Of a stretch of 64,000 bases of DNA, positions 11,491 through 20,599 are shown one piece after another. Every line of letters starts with the position of its first letter. The first letter of the stretch is position 1. The translations under genes and the position numbers were made by a program. The notes beneath the pieces were generated by a model that saw only the letters and a list, made by a program, of their open reading frames with translations, did no database searches and was not told the origin of the DNA. This stretch comes from Parietaria judaica (Eukaryota; Streptophyta; Magnoliopsida; Rosales; Urticaceae), in NCBI GenBank assembly GCA_954871525.1, contig OX940871.1, positions 22,133,086 to 22,197,085 on the forward strand, given 5' to 3'.

Positions 11491-12059
11491 GGAGGCTCAT
11501 TCTACACATTTTTCACACCTTTCCCCAGAGAAAAATTTGAACTCTCTCTCTTCTTCAGGGTCTGCGAATTTTCTCTCTGATCTCTTTCTTCTGGTTCGGC
11601 TTAGGAGACTATTTCTCCGGAAGCTTAAAAAGAACCATCAGTTAAGATTTTGCGACAGAGTCCTGCCGGCGAAGCCCACGCTTCGGTACGAGGATTCCAG
11701 GAGAATATCCCGGAAGATCACGGGAGATTCCCTCAGCATCGGCGGAGCCCTGCCCGATTCAGAGCACGCAGCCGGAAATCGTCAAACGAGGTACGGCCTT
11801 ATGCATTGGGTTAATAAATGCAAACATTTACTGCTTTCTATTTATTTCCTATTATGACTAGTTTATTAATAATGAGTTATGAATATTAAATTACATAATA
11901 TTTATCAGATCTTGGGATATGGTCATTATCCGATATTCGGACCGTTGTACGGATAACAAGTTTTTCCGCTTTAAAATAATTTTTTAAATGTTACTCGGCA
12001 CGGTTCGGAGGTATAAATCGTGATAATTATACGGAATCCGGGACGTGATTTCCAACAAT

Positions 12060-12072
12060 TGGTATCAGAGCC
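12060..12072 (+). other. Primer-binding site (initiator tRNA-Met)
   Basis: TGGTATCAGAGCC begins two bases after the end of the 5' LTR. This is the standard plant copia primer site, complementary to the 3' end of initiator methionine tRNA. It marks the start of minus-strand cDNA synthesis. Confidence 0.93.
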
Positions 12073-12230
12073 ATAGTTCAAGGATAAATAATTATGTAAT
12101 TTAATTAATGGGTTTAAAGAACGAATTATTTGATGAATAAATTAATAATTAAAATTGAAATTTATTTCTAGATATTTTAATATTAATTTAAAATTAGATT
12201 ATTTCCCGACCCGAAAAAATCAGACCAGAA

Positions 12231-12560
12231 AAGTGGCCGGGCTGCTGGGCGCAGCCCAGCGCGCGGCAAGGGTTGACAAGGGGCTGCCGCTGCAGCCCCA
12301 GGGTCAAAACCCTATTTGCCACGGGCCAGGCCTGTGGCAAAGCCCATGCCAGGTCGAGGCCCAGGGCGAAGCCCTTGCGGATTGCCCTGGCGAGCAGCGC
12401 CTGGGCCTCGCGCACTGGCCTGCGGCCCACGCTGCTTGGCAGCGGAATGGGCCTGCGGGCCCAGCGTGAAGCGGGCGCTGCCCTGGCCTTCCCGAAGGGC
12501 TGGGCGAGGCTTCCCCTAGGGACGTGGGGCTGGGCTTTGACCCGGAGGGCCCACGTACAT
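12231..12560. other. GC-rich block inside the AT-rich element
   Basis: An abrupt GC-rich island made largely of GCCC, GGGC and GGCC words lies between AT-rich sequences. It is bracketed by CCCGACCCG-type words on the left (about 12205) and GGGTCGG / CCGACCCGG on the right (about 12572-12597), which could pair. Frames on both strands are open but have low-complexity Ala/Pro/Arg composition. It may be captured host DNA or a structured leader; I cannot assign it. Confidence 0.5.
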
Positions 12561-13114
12561 AATTTTAATTATGGGTCGGAATTTATTCCGACCCGGTTCC
12601 CTAGAAATAATTAAATATGTTCATCATAGATGTAATTTGTTATAACCTATTTTCATAACCCGTAAACATAGTGTCTATGTTTGGATCATTATTAATATGT
12701 CATTTTAGGATAGATATAAATAATAAAGAGTAAATGTAAATGTGTTTATCATGAGTCGGAAAAATTTCAACCGTACAATCTTGCCTAAGGAAGAGGGAAT
12801 CAAAAGTGGGGCCGGTTCACCATCCACTTCTGGGTGACCGGTTAGGACCCCTCCTATCGACCTGGAGAGCGTACGAATTGATCAATCACTACCGACAAAA
12901 TAATGAACACAATAAAGGGGCTTATTTAATTACGTGTCGTAATAAATAAATCCAAAATATAAACCTTTAATGTGTCATTAATAGTTTATATATTAAGTTT
13001 TTATAACTTAGTAAAAGAATGAAAAAACGTTATTTCCTAAAAACAATGGCAAGTATAGAATAACTCAAAGGTCTCCATTATTACTAACACAAGGTCTGCT
13101 GACCACACTGCCTC

Positions 13115-13478
13115 GAGTCACCCTAGTGTGTCCATTCCCTAAGGAAGGTGTGCTTGTGGAAGGTTTGACACCGTGATAGTTCCAAAAGAATATGGGGACG
13201 GAAGAATCTTGGAAATGGACCGTGAGTCACCCTAGTGTGACCATTCCCTAAGGACGACGTTTCCAAGAGGATCCCGAGAACCGAAAATAATGGGTTAAGC
13301 TTGCACGAAAGTTGGTGCTTCCTGACCGTCTATGGTGATAGTTAATAATCATAGAGAACTTGGTGGTTCTTGTTATGAATATTAATTAAGTTTATGACTA
13401 AAACTTAGTTTAACCAAACTACACGGTTGATACCGTGAGTCACCCTAGAGTGACCATGCCACTAAGGACGGCAACGAC
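13115..13478 (+). repeat. Three copies of a leader repeat, about 107-bp spacing
   Basis: The segment GAGTCACCCTAGTGTGACCA followed by TTCCCTAAGGACG occurs at about 13115, 13224 and 13437, each with a few changes. Spacings of about 109 and 213 suggest a unit of roughly 107 bp, with one copy lost or decayed. It precedes the captured gene fragment. Confidence 0.6.
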
Positions 13479-14052
13479 GTGTACAGTCGGTTAAATTATC
13501 ACGAAATAGTTAAGGGATTTATTTAACGTTTTACCCAGAACATGTTTGCATCATGTAACTATTTCAAATAAAATATTTTTCTAAGACATTCTACCTATAA
13601 TAAAGTTTAATAAGTTTCTTTTTCAATGCCAGTTAAAATGTCTAAAGCTATTAATGTCTCGGATGATGAAAAAGATTCGGTCAACTCTGGTCCTCCATCT
13701 GAGTGTGAGCTGCCGATTTTTGAAGAAGGCAGTGCTTGGTTCAAGTCTGATAATGAATATGAGTTACTCAGTTTCTTATTAGACCAGTATCCAAACAAAA
13801 GCCAATCCTTAAAAGATTCGGTACTCAAAGCTTCGATGGGTGAAATTGAGAGACTAATGAAAAAGGTGAACAAAGTAACGACTCTTGTCACTCAAGCAAT
13901 GGCAAATGATAACAAACGAAAGACTGAATCGAAAGCTGAACCAGGAAGAAAAGAAAGAAAAGTTGGTTTATCTGCAATGTGCTTCCAATATGGAACAAGA
14001 AAAAGAGTGCGAGGTCAGCTGCGATGCAGACTGCACATGAGTTCACAAAAGG

Positions 14053-14154
14053 GTAAAACCTATTCTGAATTCGAAATTAGTTTTTTATTGGAGAGATTCA
14101 AATCTCAGATCCATAGATTAAAATTCTAAACATTGCAAATTTTTTTTATAACAG
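14053..14154 (+). other. Intron 1 of the captured gene fragment
   Basis: The 102-nt segment starts GTAAAACC and ends TTTTTTTTATAACAG. It interrupts a glycine/glutamate codon after its first base. It contains stop codons in the flanking frame, so splicing is required for the joined reading frame. About 55 nt (14074-14129) are nearly identical to part of intron 2. Confidence 0.6.
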
Positions 14155-14268
14155 AAGTTGCTTCTGCTAAAAAGAAAAACGGAGATGGAGCTTTGTGCAT
14201 TGAATGCTGGCTCAAACCAAGAGCAAAAGGGCACACCATGTGTCGAGAGCATCTACGGGCTTGGAGAG

Positions 14269-14371
14269 GTAATGACTCTTCTGTCAACCCCGAAAAATTA
14301 GTTTTTATTGGAGAGATTCAAATCTCAGATCCATAGATTAAAATACTAATGCTTGTTCATTTTCTTTTCAG
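14269..14371 (+). other. Intron 2 of the captured gene fragment
   Basis: The 103-nt segment starts GTAATGAC and ends TTCATTTTCTTTTCAG, again phase 1. ACTAAT at about 14345 fits a plant branch-point consensus. Its middle (14295-14349) repeats the middle of intron 1, whereas its ends differ. Confidence 0.6.
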
Positions 14372-14424
14372 GATTCAGCGGGAGCTCTGTTGATGAAAAC
14401 TCAGCAGGAAACGAAAGCGGCTAG

Positions 14425-14739
14425 TACTCGAGTGTCTCGAAGAAGGAAGCATGCTTTAAGTTTCTCGATTTAAGTTTATTGTTATCATTATTTTTGCATT
14501 GTTTAAACCTCGATTTATTTTTGGATATTGATTGCACAAAATTATTCTTAGTTAATAAAGTTTTTTTTATGTTTCGAATTATTTTGCAATATCCAGATAA
14601 ATATAGTGACAATTATTTTGTTCCATCTATAGTCTTTAATTACTCTAATTGATTTATTTAAATCAAATATCATTTTAATCATTTTGATTAACAAAGAATG
14701 ATATTAGAGAATATTATTCACAATTGGGATCTTGTGACA
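14425..14739 (+). other. AT-rich spacer between captured fragment and pol remnant
   Basis: This stretch follows the captured fragment's stop codon. It is AT-rich and resembles a 3' untranslated region or intergenic DNA (TTATTGTTATCATTATTTTT and similar). It contains no integrase motif. The minus-strand open frame at 14421-14612 is not credible. The break between captured DNA and retrotransposon pol must lie near its right end. Confidence 0.5.
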
Positions 14740-16485
14740 AAGTCACAACAACGATAACAGTGTCTGTTATCGAAGAGAGTGCTGAAACCACGGTCCCAAA
14801 TCAGAACCAAGGGTTACTCAGACGTAGTGGGAGGTTCAAAAGATCTGTTGAGCGCTATGAGCATACCCAGTTGGAATTTCACCTAGCTGTCACAGACACT
14901 AGTGTTGAAGATCCCATAGGCTACAAACAAGCTATGGTGGATCCTGATAAGGGATAATGGCAGGAAGCCATGAACCAAGAAATAGAATCAATGGATTCTA
15001 ATGAAGTCTGGTAACTTGTAGAATTACCGGATGGTTTCAAAACCATTGGCTGTAAGTGAGTATACAAGCGAAAGAGAGAGTGGACGGGAAGGTTGAAACC
15101 TTCAAGGCTAGACTAGTGGCAAAGGGTTTTACCCAGAGGGAAGGTATTGATTTCGATGAGACCTTCGCTCCAGTCGCTAAGTACAAGTCCATCCGGATTC
15201 TCATGGCCATAGCCTGTAGTCTCAGTTATGAGATTTGGCGGATGGACGTCAAAACCGCCTTCCTGAACGAGTACATTGACGAAAACATCTATATGGACCA
15301 ACCAGAAGGGTTCGTGCAACAGGGTCAAGAAAGGAAAGTTTGCAGATTACTTAAATCCATCTATGGATTGAAGCAAGCTTCCAGATCCTGGAATCTGAGG
15401 TTCGATGAAACCACCAAAACCTATGGATTCATTCAAAATGTCACTGAGGCCTGCATCTATAAACTCAATGACGAAACCGTGGAAATTTTTCTTGTTCTGT
15501 ACGTCGACGATATTCTTCTCATTGGAAATAGTGTGAAGAAGCTATCGGACGTAAAAGCGTGGCTATCTACGCAATTCCAAATGAAGGACATGGGAGAAGC
15601 CAGTTATGTTCTTGGGATCCGTATCTTCAGGGATCGCAACAACAGGCTTCTGGCCTTATCGCAAGCAACTTACATTGATAAGGTGCTTGAACGTTTTGCT
15701 ATGGCAAACTCCACAGGAGGTATTTACCGACCAGACATGGAGTGTTCCTTAGCAGGAAACAATGCCCAACTTCTCTGGAAGAGCAAGATGTGATGAGGAG
15801 AATACCCTATGCTTCAGCAGTGGGAAGTCTGATGTATGCTATGCAGTGTACTAGGCCAGACATCTGTTACGCTGTGGGAATTGTTAGCAGATACCAATCC
15901 AACCCTGGTATGGCTCACTGGACAGCAGTGAAGAACATTCTCAAGTATCTTCGGAGAACGAGAAACTATATGTTAGTGTTTTCAGGATCAGAACTGAATC
16001 CACTAGGATACACTGATTCAGACTTCATGTATGATAGAGACGCGAGAAAATCGACGTCAGGAGCAGTGTACACCCTTGCTGGTGGAGCGATATTCTGGAG
16101 AAGCGTAAAGCAATCCTGTATCGCAGATTCCACAATGGAAGCTGAATACGTGGCAGCTTGTGAGGCAGCCAAAGAATCAGTTTGGCTCAAGAATTTCTAC
16201 ATAGAACTGGGAGTTGTTCCAGATGTAGATGGGCCCCAAACACTATACTGTGACAACAGTGGTGCGGTGGCAAATTCTAAAGAGCCCAGAGACCATAACA
16301 AGGCAAAACATATAGAACGCAAATACCATCTCATAAGAGAAATAGTGCGTCGTGGCGACGTGAAGGTTGTGAAAGTAGCCTCGGAAGACAATCTGGCTGA
16401 TCCATTCACCAAGACGTTGCAAGAGAAAATATTCAGGAGGCATCTGGAAAGTATGGGTCTGAGAGACATGGGTCATCTTCTTTAA
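14740..16485 (+). pseudogene. Broken copia pol remnant: reverse transcriptase and RNase H
   Basis: The segment begins at the integrase/RT linker typical of copia (LRRSGR...ERYE, about 14814-14863). It continues through RT (LVAKGFTQ...FDETFAPVAK, MDVKTAFLN, YGLKQASR, and the catalytic YVDD at 15500-15511) into RNase H (TDSD, KSTSGAVY, MEAEY, CDNSGA) and ends with TAA at 16483-16485. Stops interrupt it at about 14955 (TAA), 15012 (TAA) and 15057 (TGA). A frameshift lies at about 15080 and another at about 15710-15720, after which the text resumes in another frame as RHGVFLSRKQCP. Catalytic residues survive, but no single protein could be made. Family assignment to copia is firm; lineage is not. 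Confidence 0.93.
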
Positions 16486-16489
16486 GTAC

Positions 16490-16500
16490 AAGTGGGAGAT
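16490..16500 (+). other. Polypurine tract
   Basis: AAGTGGGAGAT immediately precedes the 3' LTR start TGTTGG. This is the usual plant copia form of the primer for plus-strand DNA synthesis. Confidence 0.85.
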
Positions 16501-18256
16501 TGTTGGACATATGTGTCCTTAAATAAGATATTTTAATCCATTTGTAAAAGATTATGACAAGTCGTTGAATAAAGATGATGCTTATTATGATAATCTTATT
16601 ATAGTTTCTGGTAGAGTAAAATAGAATGTTTGATTCCTTAGTACATGAAGGATGCAATTATGTTATTATTATCACAACAGAGTCAATGTGAGGAAGAATT
16701 AATAATCATAATAAATGAACTTAAAATGTCCGTGACCTGATCAACTGGGTGGGAGCACATTAATCGTATAAGGTCATTAATGTGACTAAGTGATAATCCT
16801 ATTCTGGATTTTGTGTGTGTCACACTCACTAGAAGTGCATTAAGTATGAAGTGTCTTCATACTGGACTGGACCTGACTTAAACCCCGGAAGTTATCATAT
16901 AAGACCGTCACTGATAACTTGGAGTTGAGTCACTAGTAGATGATCAAATGGATATTCGATCTAAGTCCTGAGTGATCTTGAGTCCAAGCTGCTGACTTGA
17001 TTGTTCATTTATTTAACCATTAAAGAATACGAAATATTACCGCTGTTCCCAACACTATTATTTTGGGAACATGATAGTCAGCAGTAAGGGTAGCTTGGTC
17101 ATAGACATGGGCATCACACAGCTCTCTTCAGAGTGATGATGATTCCCTTGATTGTCGGTGGTGAGAAGTGAGAGATACCCATGCGCAACTTATGAATCGA
17201 AAATCATAAGTGGGTTACTCATAATATTACTGACTGAGCCAAGGATGAAAATACAATGAGGGGCATAACGGTAGAAACCGCCTGCTCATTTTTGAATCAT
17301 CAAGTGAAAGATCAATAACCCGAATTTGATTGTATCAATGGACACCCTGCTATTATAAAGGGAATAATATATACCGCATCACTAAAGATTGCAGCCTCGG
17401 GTCTATAGTGGAATCACTTCGAGGTTTGACGAACAACTAGCAGTTCGTTGGAGCTTAAGTGATACGGGTCCATGGTCCCCAGGATAGCTCCGTAACGGAT
17501 GATACGTACGTGATTAAAATACATTCTGGATAATGTTTAATCATTTGGCTTGACTTATAAAACTGAAAGGTCTGTGACAGACATCAGATTGTCTTATCGT
17601 TGGCGTGGCAAAAAGTATCATATTTTGGTACACAAAATTAACTGATAAAAGAAAGTTAGAATTTAGATTTTCTATCAGCACCATGTTGTTGGAAATTAAA
17701 TTTTGAGCAGCTTTTCTTATTGAACCAAGTCATTTCGGCTTACGGTTAGTGATTTATGGATTTTCTAAGTTTGTGATCGGTTCGATAAAATTTGAAATTA
17801 AATCACATGTCACGAATTTAAATGATGGTGTGGCACCAAGACATTTTTATGTGTGATATTGAGATCAGGATTTATTAATATAATTTAATTATTTGGATTT
17901 AATTATTTATATCTTATTAATATTTAATTAATAATTAATAGATTTATATTAATATATATATTAATATGTGTAAATTCGAATTAGGGTTTGATATATGAAA
18001 CCCTAGCTAAATTCGAATGGCATGATTTGGTATTTCTATATTTGCGGCATAAGTACCAAATGTTTTGGTATTTGGCAAATCCCTAAAATCAATATTATCC
18101 ATTGGATCGGTTATGATTTAATATCAACCGTTGGATTAGGATATTGATATATTCGAAATTAATAACTTGGTGACCAAGTTATATTTTTCAAATTTGATTA
18201 ATTAATTGTATCCGTTGGATCGGTCTAAGATTTAATCTTTACCGTCGGATTGAAAA

Positions 18257-18292
<36 letters not shown>

Positions 18293-19234
18293 ATATATAT
18301 TCGAATTATGGTTTAAGGATAAATTCAAAACATGTTTTCAATAAATCTTTTTATCCTAAACTATTTTGATCCATTAGATCGGTTTTAAAAATCATCTCAA
18401 CCGTTGGATCTAGATAATAATGATTCGAATTATATATATATATATATATTGTAATTCGAATTTTATGATGATAAGAAGATAAGATTGGATTTTTGATTTA
18501 TCTAAATCTTTCTTATTTAATTAAATCCCTAATTAATTATATCCATTGGTTTTAGATGAGATTAAATCTGGACCATTGGATTAAGATAATTAATTATATT
18601 TAATTAATAGAATTCGAAATTAGGGAGGGAATCTCTCCAATTCGGTTACGGTTTTGAGCCTATAAATAGGAGCCTCATTCTACACATTTTTCACACCTTT
18701 CCCTAGAGAAAAATTCGAACTCTCCCTCTTCTCTAGGGTCTGCGAATTTTCTCTCTGATCTCTTTCTTCTGGTTCGGCTTAGGAGACTATTTCTCCGGAA
18801 GCTTAAAAAGAACCATCAGTTAAGATTTTGCGACAGAGTCCTGCCGGCAAAGCCCACACTTCGGTACGAGGATTCCAGGAGAATATCCTGAAAGATCACG
18901 GGAGATTCCCTCAGCATCGGTGGAGCCTTGCCCGATTCAGAGCGCGCAGCCTAAAATCGTCAAACGAGGTACGGCCTTATGCATTGGGTTAATAAATGCA
19001 AACATTTACTGCTTTCTATTTATTTCCTATTATGACTAGTTTATTAATAATGAGTTATGAATATTAAATTACATAATATTTATAAGATCTTGGGATATGG
19101 TCATTATCCAATATTCGGACCGTTGTACGGATAAAAGTTTTTCCACATTAAAATAATTTTTTAAATGTTACCTGGGACAGTTCGGAGGTATAAATCGTGA
19201 TAATTATACGGAATCCGGGACGTGATTTCCAACA
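16501..19234 (+). repeat. 3' LTR of the copia element
   Basis: This 2734-bp copy of the 5' LTR begins TGTTGGACATATGTG and ends TTTCCAACA. Differences from the 5' LTR are scattered substitutions and changed lengths of AT dinucleotide runs; the run at about 18430-18449 is much shorter than its partner at 11237-11271. It retains TATAAATA at 18661-18668. Minus-strand frames overlapping its start are shadows. Confidence 0.95.
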
Positions 19235-19239
19235 GAGAA
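19235..19239. repeat. Target-site duplication, right copy (GAGAA)
   Basis: GAGAA follows the LTR end CCAACA and continues into CGCTTGTAATTTTAAAATTC, the expected continuation of the satellite monomer. It matches 9313-9317. Confidence 0.95.
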
Positions 19240-20099
19240 CGCTTGTAATTTTAAAATTCGAATGTATAAGCTCTAAAGTCATTATTTTTTCAATTGGTTC
19301 GAAATTTTAGGTTGTAAACAATGTAATATAAAGAAATGCTATAATTTCCTATGGCATTTCTCGTCAACAATTTAATCCTTGCATATTTTTGCATGAGAAC
19401 TCTTGTTATATTCAAACTCCAATGTATAAGCCCTAAAATCATTATTTTTTTAAATGGTTCAAAATTTTAGGCCGTAAACAATGTAAATTAAAGAAATGCT
19501 ATAGGAAATGCTATAACATTTCCTATGGCATTTCTCGTCAACAATTTAATCCTTGCATATTTTTGCATGAGAACTCTTGTTATATTTAAATTCCAATGTA
19601 TAAGCCGTAAAATAAATATTTTTTCAATTGGTTCGAAATCTTAGGTTGAAAACAATGTAAAATAAAGAAATGCGATAGGAAATGCTATAGCATTTCCAAT
19701 GGCATTTCTCGTCAACAATTTAATCCTTGCATATTTTGCATGAGAACGCTTGTAATATTAAAACTCCAATGTATAAGCCGTAAAATCATTATTTTTTCAA
19801 TGGGTTTGAAATTTTAGGTCGTAAACAATGTAAAATAAAGAAATGCTATAGGAAATGCTATAGCCTTTCCTATGGTATTTCACGTCAAAAATTAAATCCT
19901 TGCATATTTTTTGCATGAGAACTCTTGTAATATTAAAATTCCATTGTATAAGCCTTAAAATCATTATTTTTTCAATTGGTTAAAAATTTTAGGTCGTAAA
20001 CAATGTAAAATAAAGAAATGCTATAGGAAATGCTATATGACATTTCTCGTCAACAATTAAATCCTTGCATATTTTTTGCATGAGAACGCTTGTAATATT

Positions 20100-20590
20100 A
20101 AAATTCCAATGTATAAGCCCTAAAAATATTATTTTTTCAATTGGTTAAAAATTTTAGGTTGTAAACAATGTAAAATAAAGAAATGCGATAGGAAATGCTA
20201 TAGTATTTCCTATGGCATTTCTCGTCAACAATTTAATCCTTTCATATTTTTGCATGAGAACTCTTGTTATATTTAAATTCCAATGTATAAGCCCTAAAAT
20301 CAATATTTTTTCAATTGGTTCGAAATTTTAGGTTGTAAACAATGTAAAATAAAGAAATGCGATAGGAAATGCAAAGCATTTCCTATGGTATTTCTCTTCA
20401 ACAATTTAAACCTTGCATATTTTTGCATGAGAACTCTTGTTATATTTAAATTCCAATGTATAAGCCCTAAAATCTTTATTTTTTCAATTGGTTAGAAATT
20501 TAGGTCGTAAACAATGTAAAATAAAGATATGCTAGCATTTCCTATGGCATTTCTCGTCAACAATTTAATCCTTGCATATTTTTGCATGAG
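20100..20590. repeat. Dispersed duplicate of about 460 bp, copy 1
   Basis: This segment shares private variants with 26155-26645, about 6054 bp away: GCGATAGGAAATGC, CTATGGTATTTCTCTTCAAC, TTTAAACCTTGC, CTAAAATCTTTATT and GGTTAGAAATTTAGG occur in the same order. Neighbouring monomers do not share them. Confidence 0.75.
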
Positions 20591-20599
20591 AATGCTTGT

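Larger units (their letters stand above)
9318..12057 (+). repeat. 5' LTR of the copia element
   Basis: The LTR starts TGTTGGACATATGTG and ends GATTTCCAACA; the outer six bases are inverted. At 2740 bp it is long for copia. It holds a TATA box (11483-11490), an AT dinucleotide run (about 11237-11271), a hairpin (9862-9887), a 21-bp palindrome (10978-10998) and four related motifs between about 10912 and 11405. An open frame at 11537-11857 lies in the transcribed leader part of the LTR and has no recognisable domain. Confidence 0.95.
12073..13625 (+). other. Non-coding leader in place of gag
   Basis: This 1.55-kb stretch follows the primer site, where gag normally lies. I find no gag motif, zinc knuckle or long credible frame. 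It contains a GC-rich block (about 12231-12560) and, further on, three copies of a short repeat. Open frames in the GC-rich block on both strands reflect the lack of stop codons in GC-rich DNA. The remainder is AT-rich with no recognised content. Confidence 0.7.
13626..14424 (+). pseudogene. Captured host gene fragment with three exons and two introns
   Basis: Exons at 13626-14052, 14155-14268 and 14372-14424 join into one uninterrupted frame of 197 codons plus a TAG stop. Both introns begin GT, end AG after a pyrimidine-rich tract, and are phase 1. The predicted protein is acidic and Ser-rich at first, has a Lys/Arg-rich stretch near residues 97-115, and carries a C-X2-C-X11-C-X2-H motif in exon 2 (CIEC...CREH). 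A related but imperfect copy closes exon 1 (CFQY...CRLH). It resembles no gag, protease or integrase part that I know. The true 5' end is uncertain: an AG at 13631-13632 after a pyrimidine run could itself be an acceptor, which would make the ATG at 13638 an alternative. It occupies the place of gag to integrase. I infer acquisition of a genomic segment; whether any product is made is unknown. Zinc-binding is inferred from residue spacing only. Confidence 0.62.
9318..19234 (+). mobile_element. Complete but defective Ty1/copia LTR retrotransposon
   Basis: The element is 9917 bp long with LTRs of 2740 and 2734 bp and an interior of 4443 bp. It has TG...CA termini, a GAGAA target duplication, an initiator-Met primer site and a purine-rich tract before the 3' LTR. 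The superfamily is copia because the reverse transcriptase (YVDD) and RNase H match plant copia polyproteins and end just before the 3' LTR. I find no readable gag, protease or integrase, so it would have needed proteins from elsewhere to move. The LTRs differ by roughly 2% in their first 360 bp by eye, so it is neither brand new nor very old. It lies within the satellite. Confidence 0.95.

Noticed and set aside
11537..11857. 106-codon frame at the 3' part of the 5' LTR
   Set aside because: It lies in the LTR leader downstream of the TATA box, has no domain, and the corresponding frame is altered in the other LTR copies.
12155..12614. Overlapping frames on both strands in the GC-rich block of the copia leader
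   Set aside because: Three frames are open on two strands at once with low-complexity Ala/Arg/Gly/Pro composition, as expected from GC-rich DNA lacking stops. No gag motif.
13607..13891. Minus-strand frame opposite exon 1 of the captured gene fragment
   Set aside because: It is a shadow of the plus-strand exon, whose frame is supported by two in-phase splice junctions.
15966..16657. Several minus-strand frames opposite RNase H and the 3' LTR start
   Set aside because: The plus strand clearly encodes copia RNase H here; the minus frames are shadows.
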